Source: Chthonomonadales bacterium (GTDB taxonomy: Bacteria; Armatimonadota; Chthonomonadetes; Chthonomonadales; CAJBBX01). Taken from it: a stretch of DNA of 64,000 nt. Shown one piece after another: positions 40,240 to 49,630 of this stretch. The stretch's first letter is position 1; each line of letters opens with the position of its first letter. The stretch spans positions 45,386-109,385 of the forward strand of contig JADLGO010000049.1 in assembly GCA_020849275.1 (NCBI GenBank), read 5' to 3'. A program made the position numbers and the translations under genes. Under the pieces are notes generated by a model. That model made no database searches, had not been told where the DNA came from, and saw only the letters and a program-made list of their open reading frames with translations.

Positions 40240-41847
40240 ATGGAGATCAGCGCTATCGTCAACGAACCCGCCGAATGGAGCCTGGCGGCGGGCAACGACT
40301 ACCAGGACCCGTTCGGCGAGCTCGAGCTGGACATCGCCATCGCCGCGCCGGACGGCCGTACGCAACTCGTGCCGGCCTTCTGGGCGGGAGGGCGCGAGTG
40401 GCGCGTTCGCTACGCGCCGCACTGCGCCGGAAGCCACACATGGCGCGCCGTCTGCTCCCGCGCCGACGACTCCGGCCTCCACGACCGTGCCGGCACGCTC
40501 ACGGCCCGCCCCTACGCGGGCTCGAACCCCCTCCGCGTGCACGGCGGCCTGAGAGTGGCCGCCAACAGACGCCACCTGGAGCACCGCGACGGCACACCGT
40601 TCTTCTGGCTGGCCGACACCTGGTGGATGGGCCTCTGTGGCCGTCTGCCCTGGCCGGGTGACTTTCAGTGGCTCACAGCGGACCGCGTGCGCAAGGGCTT
40701 CACCGTCGTCCAGATCGTCGCCGGGCTCTACCCGGATATGGACGCCTACGACGAGCGCGGCGCCAACGAGGCCGGCTTCCCGTGGGAGGGCAACTGGAGC
40801 CGAATCCGGCCCGCTTACTTCGACATGGCGGACGAGCGCATCCACTGGCTAGCCCGATCGGGCCTCGTTCCCTGCATCGTCGGCTGCTGGGGCTATTACA
40901 TCCACAAGCTCGGCGTCGAGAGGATGCGCCGGCACTGGCGCTACCTCATCGCTCGCTGGGGAGCCTATCCGGTCGTATGGTGCGTCGCGGGCGAGGTGCT
41001 CATGCCCTACTACCTGGAGCCACTTCCAGACGACGCGGCGCGCCGCGACTACGCCACGCGCACGCGCGCGATGTGGAATGACGTGGCCGCCTACATCCAC
41101 CGCGTGGACCCCTACCACCGACCCGTCACCGCCCATCCCAGCCAGTCGGCGCGCGACAGCCTGGCCGACGAGGTGCTCGACTTCGACATGCTCCAGACAG
41201 GCCACGGGGACCGCGCCAGCCTGCCCTCCACGGTGGACGGGATCACCGCCTCCTACGCCCGCGAGCCGGCCAAGCCGGTAGTCAACGGCGAGGTCTGCTA
41301 CGAGGGCATCGGCGAGGCGAGCCGCCAGGAGGTGCAGCGGCTTATGTTCTGGGTCTGCATGCTCTCCGGCGCGGCCGGCCACACCTACGGCGCCAACGGT
41401 CTCTGGCAGTTGAACGGGCGCGACAGGCCCTACGGTCCGTCGCCGCACGGCATGTCGTGGGGCGACACACCCTGGGAGGAGGCCGCGCGCCTTCCCGGCT
41501 CCGAGCAGGTCGGCCTGGCCAGGCGGCTCCTGGAGCGCTACCGGTGGTGGCAGATCGAGCCGCGCCCCGAGTGGGTGGAGCCGCATCGGGCAACCACCAA
41601 CTACACCCTGCCGTACGCGGCCGGCGTTCCCCGCCACGTGCGGCTCGTCTACCTGCCGCTCTACCAGCGCCTGACCGCCGTGGCCGGCATGGAGCCCGAT
41701 CTGTCCTACAATGCCTTCTGGTTCGACCCGAAGAACGGGCAGCAACGCGATATCGGAACCGCGGTGGGCGACGCCGAGGGCCGCTATCGCCCGCCCGCGC
41801 CGCCCATCTTCCAGGATTGGTTGCTCGTCCTCGAGGCGCGGGGCTGA
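40240..41847 (+). CDS. DUF4038-family glycoside hydrolase with DUF5060-type N-terminal domain
   Basis: 535 residues from the ATG at 40240, five bases after GGGGAGGA. The first 100 residues form an immunoglobulin-like DUF5060 domain (WSLAAGNDYQDPFGELELDI, FWAGGREWRVRYAPH). From about residue 105 a TIM-barrel DUF4038 domain follows: DGTPFFWLADTWWMGLCGR, then IVAGLYPDMDAYDERG. A possible acid/base Glu lies in VWCVAGEVLMP, the nucleophile candidate in KPVVNGEVCYEG, and a Trp-rich C-terminus is present. DUF4038 proteins are clan GH-A-like hydrolases, some active on arabinosides or glucuronides. There is no signal peptide, so it works in the cytoplasm. First gene of a five-gene operon of sugar-active proteins. 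Confidence 0.8.
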   Translation: MEISAIVNEPAEWSLAAGNDYQDPFGELELDIAIAAPDGRTQLVPAFWAGGREWRVRYAPHCAGSHTWRAVCSRADDSGLHDRAGTLTARPYAGSNPLRVHGGLRVAANRRHLEHRDGTPFFWLADTWWMGLCGRLPWPGDFQWLTADRVRKGFTVVQIVAGLYPDMDAYDERGANEAGFPWEGNWSRIRPAYFDMADERIHWLARSGLVPCIVGCWGYYIHKLGVERMRRHWRYLIARWGAYPVVWCVAGEVLMPYYLEPLPDDAARRDYATRTRAMWNDVAAYIHRVDPYHRPVTAHPSQSARDSLADEVLDFDMLQTGHGDRASLPSTVDGITASYAREPAKPVVNGEVCYEGIGEASRQEVQRLMFWVCMLSGAAGHTYGANGLWQLNGRDRPYGPSPHGMSWGDTPWEEAARLPGSEQVGLARRLLERYRWWQIEPRPEWVEPHRATTNYTLPYAAGVPRHVRLVYLPLYQRLTAVAGMEPDLSYNAFWFDPKNGQQRDIGTAVGDAEGRYRPPAPPIFQDWLLVLEARG

Positions 41848-41872
41848 GGGCGCAACAGGCGGAGGACAGCGC

Positions 41873-44305
41873 TTGAGCCTCCCGCTCCTGGCGGCTTGCC
41901 TGGCGCTCGCCGCCCCGCCCGGGCCGGCCTGGCGCGCCGACTTCGAGGCCGGCGTGGGCCCCGGGTGGCGCGTGCTCGCGGGAGCGCCGCGGACGGTCGG
42001 CGTTCCCGGCGGCCGCGCGCTCGAGATGACGCCCGGCTCGATCGCCGTCCTGGAGGGCGCCGGTGAGAGGGCCGACGTGGCCGTGGTGGCGCGCGTGCGC
42101 TTCGCCGAGCGCATGGGCTGGATCGAAGCGCCGTTCCTGCTGCGCGCGAGCCCATCCGGAGACGAGGCGATCCAGTTCTACCTGGAGCAGAAGAGCGGCG
42201 AGGCGCTGGTGACGCGCATGGGTCCGGGCGGCTGGACCCCGTTGGCGCGCGCGCCGTCGCCTTCGCCGCTCGTTCTCGGGACCTGGTACCGCGTGAAAGT
42301 GGTGGCGATCGGTCGTCGCGTCGCGGCGTGGGTGGACGGAAGGTTAGCGGTGGCGACGCTGGACGAGCGGCCGCGGGCCGGACTGGTGGGCCTGCGCGTG
42401 GGCCAGGCCCGCACGCAGTACGACGACCTTACGGTACGCCCTCCGAGCCGGGAGGAGGTGAAGACGATGCAAGGCCTGCGCCTGGACGGTCGCCGGCGCC
42501 CGCGGACGCTTGAGGTCGAGTGGTCGGCCGTGGGCGGCGGGCGCGCGCTCCTGCTCCACCCCGACGTGGCGGAGCCGACCGTGCCGTTTGCCGTCCTGGT
42601 AAGCGGGCGGGTGCGCGGCCCGGTTGCCGTGCGAATCGGCGGCGCGCGCTTCCGTGTGCGCCCGGGCGTCCCCGCGCAGGTGACGCTCGGGGGCCGGCAG
42701 GGCGCCCGGACGGTGGAGGTCTTTCAGGGCCGCCGCCGGGTGGCCATCTCCACGATCGAGGTGCGAGCGGCCACGCACTTTGATGCCGGCCCCTATGCCG
42801 CCCTCTTCGAGCGGCTCGAGCGCACGGTCCGCGCCGACCGGTCGACGCACCGCTACCTCGGCCGCGCGATCCGGTGCAACCCGACCTGGGTTCGCGACCA
42901 CATCCACGAGATGAAGGCCTACCAGTTCTGGGAGACCGACCTCGCGAGCTTCGTCGACGCCCTGCTCGACCTTCAGCAACCCGACGGGTCCTTCTTCGAG
43001 ATCCTCACGTCGCCGGACGACGCTCACCTGACCTTCGTCGACGAGAGGCACCGACGCATCGACCGCGGCGACAACATCGGATGGGTCCGCCTCGAGATGG
43101 AGGCCGACGTCGAGTACCTGATGGTGGAGGGCGCCTTCCGCATCTGGCAGGCCACCGGCGACATGGAGGCGCTGCGAAGGCGCCTTTCGCGACTGGAGCG
43201 CGGTCTCCTCTACTGCTTCACCGACCCTACCCGCTGGGACGCCGAGCACGGCGCGCTCAAGCGCACGTTCAGCATCGACACCTGGGACTTCACCTACGGC
43301 TGCTCGGAGCGCAACCGGCGGATTGAGCCCGGCATGCCGATGGGCATCATGCACGGCGACAACAGCGGGCTCTACCAGGCCATCCGGCAGCTCGCGGCGA
43401 TGCTCCGGGCCGCCGGCGACGGCGCTCGCGCCCGCGCGTGGGACGAGCGCGCGGACGGGCTACGCGAACGCGTGAACCAGCTCTGCTTCAACGGGCGCTA
43501 CTACACGCACCAGGTGCTCCTGCAGCCCGTCGACACCGGCGTGGAGGAGGAAGAGATCCTCTCCCTCTCCAACGCCTACGATATCAACCGCGGCCTTCCC
43601 ACACGGCCGATGGCCGTCCGAATCCTCGACGAGTACGCGAGACGCCGGACGCTGCGCGCGAGGACGCACTTCGCCGAGTGGTTCTCGATCGACCCGCCCT
43701 ACCCGCGGTTTGGCCCACACCCCGCGGGCCAGTACATCAACGGCGGCATCGCCTCCTTCGTGGCCGGCGAGCTCGCGAAGGCCGCCCTTGAGCACGGGCG
43801 CGAGGCGTACGGGGCCGACATCCTGCGGCGCCTGGCGGAGAAGGTGGAGAAGGACGGAGCGATCTACTTCCTTTACACCGCCGACGGGCGCGATCAGGGC
43901 GGCGGCCCGAGCGGCTGGGGCGCCGCCGCTGTCATCTCCGCCCTCGTCGAGGGGCTTGCCGGCATTCGCGATGATGACCGTCTCTTCCGGTCCGTCACGG
44001 TGAGCCCGCGCTTCTGCGCCGCCGGCATCGACCGCGCGTCGGTCTGCGCTCGCTACGGGCCGAGCGGCGCCTACGTGGCCCTGCGCTACGAGCACGACGC
44101 CGTTCGGCGCGCCATCCGCCTGGTGCTGGCCGGCGCGCCGCACCGGGTACGGCTCCGCGTGCTGCTGCCAGCGGGGGCGGCCACGGCGACCCTCGACGGT
44201 AAGCGGGCGCGAATCGAGAAGGTCGAAGACGCCCACTACGCGCTCGTCGAGCCGCCGCGCGGGCCGGGAGACGGCACGCTGACGATCGAGGTAGCATACC
44301 GCTGA
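41873..44305 (+). CDS. secreted six-hairpin glycosidase with LamG-like N-terminal domain
   Basis: 810 residues from a TTG start at 41873, seven bases after GGAGGA. A hydrophobic N-terminus (LSLPLLAACLALAAPPGP) suggests export. Residues about 20-200 resemble a concanavalin-like or 3-keto-disaccharide-hydrolase-type beta sandwich (WYRVKVVAIGRRVAAWVDGR). From about 310 an alpha/alpha toroid begins: RAIRCNPTWVRDHIHEMKAY with the invariant-looking DFTYGCSERNRRIE and MPMGIMHGDNSGLYQ. This resembles GH63/GH78-type six-hairpin enzymes. The acid candidate is near WVRDHIHEMK. Substrate unknown. It starts 25 bases after the DUF4038 stop and is followed by the GHL10 gene after 34 bases. Confidence 0.7.
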   Translation: MSLPLLAACLALAAPPGPAWRADFEAGVGPGWRVLAGAPRTVGVPGGRALEMTPGSIAVLEGAGERADVAVVARVRFAERMGWIEAPFLLRASPSGDEAIQFYLEQKSGEALVTRMGPGGWTPLARAPSPSPLVLGTWYRVKVVAIGRRVAAWVDGRLAVATLDERPRAGLVGLRVGQARTQYDDLTVRPPSREEVKTMQGLRLDGRRRPRTLEVEWSAVGGGRALLLHPDVAEPTVPFAVLVSGRVRGPVAVRIGGARFRVRPGVPAQVTLGGRQGARTVEVFQGRRRVAISTIEVRAATHFDAGPYAALFERLERTVRADRSTHRYLGRAIRCNPTWVRDHIHEMKAYQFWETDLASFVDALLDLQQPDGSFFEILTSPDDAHLTFVDERHRRIDRGDNIGWVRLEMEADVEYLMVEGAFRIWQATGDMEALRRRLSRLERGLLYCFTDPTRWDAEHGALKRTFSIDTWDFTYGCSERNRRIEPGMPMGIMHGDNSGLYQAIRQLAAMLRAAGDGARARAWDERADGLRERVNQLCFNGRYYTHQVLLQPVDTGVEEEEILSLSNAYDINRGLPTRPMAVRILDEYARRRTLRARTHFAEWFSIDPPYPRFGPHPAGQYINGGIASFVAGELAKAALEHGREAYGADILRRLAEKVEKDGAIYFLYTADGRDQGGGPSGWGAAAVISALVEGLAGIRDDDRLFRSVTVSPRFCAAGIDRASVCARYGPSGAYVALRYEHDAVRRAIRLVLAGAPHRVRLRVLLPAGAATATLDGKRARIEKVEDAHYALVEPPRGPGDGTLTIEVAYR

Positions 44306-44339
44306 GCGCCGCCACGCATCCATGTTCGGAGGTACAGCG

Positions 44340-47096
44340 ATGAACTTGCTCACGATGGCCGCGGCCCTGGCGCTCCTCGCCGGGTGCGCCGCGGCGGGCG
44401 CCGGCGAGGAGGTCGAAGTGCCTGGCTTCGCCTTCGCCGATCCGGCCGCCGCAGCCGCCGCGTGGCGCCCGAACGAGCGCGGCGCGCCCGCCGCACTGGC
44501 CCCGGAGCGCACGCCCGACGGCCGGCCCGCCGTGGCGTTCCGGTGCGACATGCCCCGTCTCCAGGAGCGCGCCTACTGGGACTGGACGGGCGCCGTCGAC
44601 CTCTCGCGCCACGGCCGTATAGCCCTCTGGATCAAGGCCGTCGGCGACCTATCCGCCGTGGCCAGCACGACGCTCTACTTCCGCTCGGGGGACGGCTGGT
44701 ACGGCGCGGGGTTCGGGCCGCCGGAGGGAGCATGGCGCCGCGTGACGCTGGATCGCTCCGCGTTCGCGCCCGAGGACGCCCCAGGCGGCTGGCGCGCGCT
44801 CACCGGCATGCGGCTCTCGTTCTGGAAGGGCCAGGATCGCGCCGCGACGGTCTACGTGGGCGGCGTGGACGGGCAGGCCTCCGATGTCGTCGTGGTGCGA
44901 AGCGCCCGTGGCGGCGACGAGCAGCGTCGCCAGGCCGAGGCGACGGCCACCCTGCTCGCCCGGGCGGGCGCCGATTGCATGAGCGTGGACGACACCGACG
45001 TGGCGGACGGCGCGCTGGAGGGAAAGCGCGTGGCCGTCTACCCGATGAGCCCCGGCCTCCTGGACGCCGAGGCCGCCGCGCTCGAGCGGTTCGTGGCGGG
45101 CGGCGGAAAGGTGCTAGCGCTCTACACCGTGCCAGAGCGGCTCGCCGGGCTGCTCGGAATCCGTGACGTGGGCTGGCTCGGCCAGCAGCACGCCGGCCAG
45201 TTCGCCGCCATGCGCTTCGATCCGGGCGCGCTGCCCGGCCTGCCGGCCGAGGCGCGCCAGGCGTCATGGAACATCGTTCGCGTGGAGCCCGCCGACCACC
45301 ACGCCCGGGTCATCGGCCGCTGGTTCGACGCGGAGGGCCGCGACACCGGCTACGCGGCCGTGGTGGTCAGCGACACCGGCGCGTACGTGTCGCACGTGCT
45401 CCTGCCAGACGACGCTGCGCGCAAGGAGCAGATGGCGCGCGCGCTGCTCGGCCACCTCGCGCCGCCGCTGTGGAAGGGGATGGCCGACGGCGCCCTGGCC
45501 CGCGCGGGCCGCCTCTCGCGCTGGGAGCGATTTGGGGAGGCCGAGCGGGGCGTGCGGGCGCTGGCCGCGCGGGCGGGTCGGCGAGCGGGCGTCGACCCGC
45601 TCCTCGATCGGGCCACGGCCGCCTACCGCCACGCGAGCTCACTCGCCGCCGATGCGCGCTACCCGGAGGCCCTGGAGGCCGCATCCGAGGCTGGTTCACG
45701 ACTGACCGCCGCCTACGCCGCAGCCCAACCCTCGCGCGCCGGCGAGTTTCGCGGCGTGTGGTGCCACTCCGCCTACGGGGTGGAGGGCCTGACCTGGGAC
45801 GAGGCTGCGCGCCGCCTCAAGGAGGCCGGGTTCACCGCCGTGGTGCCGAACATGCTCTGGGGCGGCGTGGCCGACTACCCGAGCAAGGTGCTGCCGGTGC
45901 GCGACCGGGTGGCGCGCGACGGCGACGCGATCGCCCGGTGCATTGCCGCCAGCCGCAAGACCGGCATCCAGGTGCACGTGTGGAAGGTCAACTGGAACCT
46001 GAGCGGCGCGCCTGATGCGTTCGTGGCGCGGATGCGCGCCGAGGGCCGGATGCAGAGCGACAACGGCGGCCATGAGGTCCTCTGGCTCTGCCCGTCACAC
46101 CCGGCCAACTTCGCGCTGGAGCGCGACTCCATGCTGGAGGTCGTGCGCAACTACGACGTGGACGGCATCCACTTCGACTATATCCGGTATCCCGACAGCA
46201 GCGCCTGCTACTGCGGCGGCTGCCGCCGGCGCTTTGAGGAGCAGACGGCCAGGCCCGCGGACCGCTGGCCTGCCGACGTGCTGCGCGGCGGCCCGCGTTA
46301 CGCGCGGTACCAGGAGTTCCGCCGGAGCAACATCACGCGGCTCGTGCGAGCAGTGAGCGAGGAAGCGCACCGCATCAAGCCGTGGATCCGGGTGTCCGCC
46401 GCCGTCTTCCCGAACTGGCCCTCGTGCCGCGAGGAGATCGGGCAGGATTGGGGCCGCTGGGTGCGTGAGGGCTGGCTGGACTTCGTGTGCCCGATGGACT
46501 ACAGCGCCTCGAGCGCGGAGTTCCGCACGCGCGTGCAGGTGCAGCGCGGCGCCGTAGCGGGCCGCGTGCCCCTCTATCCCGGCATCGGCGCCTCAGCGCC
46601 CGGCCTCACGGCCGCCCAGGTCATCGACCAGGTCGCCATCGCCCGCGCGGAGGGCGCCGACGGCTTCATCGTCTTCAACTACGACGCCGCGCTGGTCAGC
46701 GACCACCTTCCCGCGCTCGGCCGTGGCGCGACCGCCGTGCCCGCGCACGCGCCCCACGAGGCGCCCGCCGTCGAGTGGACGCTCCGCCAGGCGGGCCGAC
46801 CCGTGATCGGCGAAGCGCGCGCGGGCCTGCCCATCGGACTGGCTGCGCGGCTGACGCTCCACGGCCCGTTCCGGCGAGCGCCTCGCGCGGCCGAAGGCGT
46901 GGCCGAGGTGCGCCGCCTGGATGACACGCTGGCGCGGACGCTGGGTCCGTGCAAGGCGGGCGGAGCGCCGGTCGCCGCCAGGTCAGCCCTCGTGGCGGGC
47001 CAGTACCGCCTCGTGGTGCGCGGGACCGTGACGCTGGCGGACGGCTCGAGCCGCCCGTTCACGGCGCGCGGGCCGCTGCTCCGGGTCGTCCGATGA
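44340..47096 (+). CDS. lipoprotein with GHL10 (DUF187) glycosidase domain
   Basis: 918 residues from the ATG at 44340, with GGAGG seven bases upstream. A lipobox (LALLAGCAA, Cys16) predicts a lipid-anchored exported protein. Residues about 25-175 look like a carbohydrate-binding beta-sandwich (WLRPNERG-type start; GRIALWIKAVGDLSAV). Next comes a glutamine-amidotransferase-like beta/alpha segment (VYPMSPGLLDAEAAALERFV) and then a helical linker. The GHL10 barrel occupies about 468-790: EFRGVWCHSAYGVEGLTWDE, VWKVNWNLSG, VDGIHFDYIRYPDSS and VSAAVFPNWPSCREE. The C-terminus is a beta-sandwich. GHL10 proteins are predicted to hydrolyse large polysaccharides. The CYCGGCRRRF stretch has three Cys that could form a metal site. 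Confidence 0.8.
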   Translation: MNLLTMAAALALLAGCAAAGAGEEVEVPGFAFADPAAAAAAWRPNERGAPAALAPERTPDGRPAVAFRCDMPRLQERAYWDWTGAVDLSRHGRIALWIKAVGDLSAVASTTLYFRSGDGWYGAGFGPPEGAWRRVTLDRSAFAPEDAPGGWRALTGMRLSFWKGQDRAATVYVGGVDGQASDVVVVRSARGGDEQRRQAEATATLLARAGADCMSVDDTDVADGALEGKRVAVYPMSPGLLDAEAAALERFVAGGGKVLALYTVPERLAGLLGIRDVGWLGQQHAGQFAAMRFDPGALPGLPAEARQASWNIVRVEPADHHARVIGRWFDAEGRDTGYAAVVVSDTGAYVSHVLLPDDAARKEQMARALLGHLAPPLWKGMADGALARAGRLSRWERFGEAERGVRALAARAGRRAGVDPLLDRATAAYRHASSLAADARYPEALEAASEAGSRLTAAYAAAQPSRAGEFRGVWCHSAYGVEGLTWDEAARRLKEAGFTAVVPNMLWGGVADYPSKVLPVRDRVARDGDAIARCIAASRKTGIQVHVWKVNWNLSGAPDAFVARMRAEGRMQSDNGGHEVLWLCPSHPANFALERDSMLEVVRNYDVDGIHFDYIRYPDSSACYCGGCRRRFEEQTARPADRWPADVLRGGPRYARYQEFRRSNITRLVRAVSEEAHRIKPWIRVSAAVFPNWPSCREEIGQDWGRWVREGWLDFVCPMDYSASSAEFRTRVQVQRGAVAGRVPLYPGIGASAPGLTAAQVIDQVAIARAEGADGFIVFNYDAALVSDHLPALGRGATAVPAHAPHEAPAVEWTLRQAGRPVIGEARAGLPIGLAARLTLHGPFRRAPRAAEGVAEVRRLDDTLARTLGPCKAGGAPVAARSALVAGQYRLVVRGTVTLADGSSRPFTARGPLLRVVR

Positions 47097-47159
47097 GTGC
47101 ACGATCGAAAGCGCCACCAGGGCTCCCCTCGGCCGCCCCGGCCCGAAAGGAGCGAGACG

Positions 47160-48788
47160 ATGCCCCGGCCTGAAGGCACACCCGATCCGCGCGTTCGGTC
47201 CTTCGTCCTGCCCACCCGGGTCGTCTGGGCCTCCGCCGAGGGCGTCGAGAACGCCCATCACCTGCTGAGCGATGACGACGCCGTGTGTGTGATGCGGCCC
47301 GACCCGGCCGGCGCCGAGCTGCCGGGCGTCCTTCTGGACTTCGGCCGCGAACTGCACGGCGGGGTGCGCCTCGAGGTGCCCGCCACCTCGACAGGGAAGC
47401 CCGCGCGCGTTCGGGTACGCTTCGGCGAGTCGTGCAGCGAGGCGATGGGCACGCCGAACCAGGACCACGCCATCCACGACTTCGATACCCTCGTCCCGTG
47501 GATGGGCCACGTGGAGATCGGCTGCACGGGCTTCCGCTTCGTGCGAATAGACGTCCTCGACCGGCAGGCCGAGATCCAGCTCAAGCAGGCGCGAGCCGTC
47601 TTCCTCTACCGGCCCCTGGACTACGTCGGCGCCTTCGAGTGCAGCGACCCGCGCGTGAGCGCGATCTGGGAGACCGGCGCCTACACGGTGCACCTTTGCA
47701 TGCAGGACCACCTCTGGGACGGCATCAAGCGCGACCGACTGGTCTGGATCGGCGACATGCACCCGGAGACGATGGTGGTGAGCACGGTCTTCGGCGAGTC
47801 GCCCGTGGTCCCTTCGAGCCTGGACCACGTGCGCGACCATACCCCGCTGCCCGGCTGGATGAACGGGATCTCCTCCTATTCGCTCTGGTGGATCCTCTGC
47901 CACCACGACTGGTACCGCTACCACGGCAACCGCGCCTATCTCGCCGAGCAGCTCCCCTACCTCACCGCGCTCCTCGCCCACCTGCGGGCGCACCTGGGGC
48001 CGGACGGGCGCGAGGCGCTGACCGGCACCCGCTTCCTGGAGTGGCCCACCAGCCGGGACCCTGTGGCGGTCGACGCGGGACTTCAGGCGCTCGTCGCGAT
48101 GGCACTCCGGGCCGGCGCGGCGCTGTGCCGCGCGCTCGGCGCCGAGGCCGAGACCGCGAGTGCCGATGAGACCGCCCGCCGGGCCGCCGCGTGCCGCCGC
48201 GCGCCGACGCCGAGCAAACAGGCCAGCGCTCTGCTCGCGCTGGCCGGCATGACCGACCCCGCGCAGGTGAACCGCGAGGTCCTGGCTGCCGATCCGCATC
48301 ACGGCCTCTCGACCTTCTACGGCTACTACGTGCTCCAGGCCCGGGCGCTGGCCGGCGACTACGCCGGCTGCCTGGACCTCCTGCGCGCCTACTGGGGCGG
48401 GATGATGGACCTGGGCGCCACGACCTTCTGGGAGGACTTTCAACTGGAGTGGACCGTGAACGCGGCCGGGATCGACTCGCTGGTGCCGCCGGGCAAGCGA
48501 GACATCCACGCCGATTTCGGCGACTACTGCTACCGGGGCCTGCGCCACAGCCTCTGCCACGGTTGGGCCGCCGGCCCGACGGCCTGGCTCTCCGAGCACG
48601 TTCTCGGCATCGCGCCCGCTTCGCCCGGCTTCGAGACGGTACGCATTCGACCGCGCCTGGCCGGCCTCGAATGGGCGCGCGGAGCGGTGCCGACGCCGCA
48701 CGGACCCATCCGCGTGGAGCACCGGGCCGACGGCGCGGGGGTGCGCAGCGAGATCGAGCTTCCGGCCGGCGTGCGCCGCGTGGAGTGA
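47160..48788 (+). CDS. GH78-like alpha-L-rhamnosidase-family protein
   Basis: 542 residues from the ATG at 47160, with AAAGGAG eight bases upstream. After an N-terminal beta-sandwich (LLDFGRELHGGVRLEVPAT), the catalytic-type segment WDGIKRDRLVWIGDMHPE lies near residues 186-203. This corresponds to the RDERxGWxGD segment of GH78, here with RDRLVW. The six-hairpin region continues with GWMNGISSYSLWWILCHHDW and FYGYYVLQARALAGDY. A C-terminal beta-sandwich holds SPGFETVRIRPRL, as in GH78. The function is probably removal of L-rhamnose or a related deoxy sugar from a glycan; Glu in the DER position is replaced, so the mechanism may differ. No signal peptide is seen. Fourth gene of the operon. Confidence 0.75.
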   Translation: MPRPEGTPDPRVRSFVLPTRVVWASAEGVENAHHLLSDDDAVCVMRPDPAGAELPGVLLDFGRELHGGVRLEVPATSTGKPARVRVRFGESCSEAMGTPNQDHAIHDFDTLVPWMGHVEIGCTGFRFVRIDVLDRQAEIQLKQARAVFLYRPLDYVGAFECSDPRVSAIWETGAYTVHLCMQDHLWDGIKRDRLVWIGDMHPETMVVSTVFGESPVVPSSLDHVRDHTPLPGWMNGISSYSLWWILCHHDWYRYHGNRAYLAEQLPYLTALLAHLRAHLGPDGREALTGTRFLEWPTSRDPVAVDAGLQALVAMALRAGAALCRALGAEAETASADETARRAAACRRAPTPSKQASALLALAGMTDPAQVNREVLAADPHHGLSTFYGYYVLQARALAGDYAGCLDLLRAYWGGMMDLGATTFWEDFQLEWTVNAAGIDSLVPPGKRDIHADFGDYCYRGLRHSLCHGWAAGPTAWLSEHVLGIAPASPGFETVRIRPRLAGLEWARGAVPTPHGPIRVEHRADGAGVRSEIELPAGVRRVE

Positions 48789-48793
48789 CGGAG

Positions 48794-49609
48794 ATGACCA
48801 TGCTCCGGGTGCCCGCCAGCTACTATCAGCAGTTCGACGCCGACTGGTCGCTCGACGTGCCGGCCGAGGGCTACGGCGGTTGGCGCCACGCGGAGCTGGA
48901 GTTGGCGCGGGAGCGAACGGCGCTGGTGGTGATGCATGCCTGGGATGTCGGCACGCGCGAGGAGTTCCCGGGCTGGCATCGCGCAGTCGAGTACATCCCA
49001 CGTGCGGAGGCGATCTGCCGCGACGTGTTTCCGGGCCTCCTCGGCGCGTTCCGCCGCTCGGGAATGCGCCTCTACCACGTGGTCGGCGGCGGAGACTACT
49101 ACCGGCGCCTGCCGGGCTACCGTGCCGCGGCGGAGCTCGCCGGCCCGGCGCCCTCCGCACCCGGGATCGTGGCGCCGGACCCGTCGCTGGAGGCGCTGCG
49201 CCGGTTTCGGGAGGAGCGGGTGTTCGTGGGCGCCCACAACGCCGGCGACGTGCGCCGCGGCTTCGCGCGGCTCGGATTCGCCCCCAACGCGGAGCCGCGC
49301 GACGAGGAGGGGGTGGCGGAGGACGGCCGGCAACTCCTGGCTCTCTGCGGGCGGGACGGCGTCAACCACCTTCTCTACGCCGGCTTCGCCATCAACTGGT
49401 GCCTGCTGCTCTCGCCGGGGGGCATGGCCGAGATGGCGCGCTATGGGCTGATGTGCTCCGCCATTCGCGACGCGGTTACGGCGGTGGAGAACCGGGAGAC
49501 GGCTCGCGACGAACTGTGTAAGCGCCAGGCGCTCTGGCGCGTCGCGCTGGCGTTCGGCTTCGTCTTCAGCTCGGCGGACCTGATCGCCGCCCTCACGCGC
49601 GAGGGCTGA
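48794..49609 (+). CDS. isochorismatase-like cysteine hydrolase family protein, divergent
   Basis: 271 residues from the ATG at 48794, five bases after the previous stop. It has the layout of the cysteine-hydrolase (isochorismatase-like) superfamily. An early strand reads TALVVMHAWDVG (the usual Asp position retained). A helix with RAEAICRDVFPGLLGAFRRS is present. A late Cys follows in LLYAGFAINWCLLLSPGG, where the active-site Cys of the family normally sits in a nucleophile turn. The middle Lys of the Asp-Lys-Cys triad cannot be located with confidence. Family enzymes act on amide or ether bonds of small molecules. In a glycan-degrading operon it may process an amide- or acyl-linked substituent (inference). 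It ends 21 bases before the convergent histidine kinase. Confidence 0.55.
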   Translation: MTMLRVPASYYQQFDADWSLDVPAEGYGGWRHAELELARERTALVVMHAWDVGTREEFPGWHRAVEYIPRAEAICRDVFPGLLGAFRRSGMRLYHVVGGGDYYRRLPGYRAAAELAGPAPSAPGIVAPDPSLEALRRFREERVFVGAHNAGDVRRGFARLGFAPNAEPRDEEGVAEDGRQLLALCGRDGVNHLLYAGFAINWCLLLSPGGMAEMARYGLMCSAIRDAVTAVENRETARDELCKRQALWRVALAFGFVFSSADLIAALTREG

Positions 49610-49630
49610 GCCGCCGGTTGGCGGCCGCGC

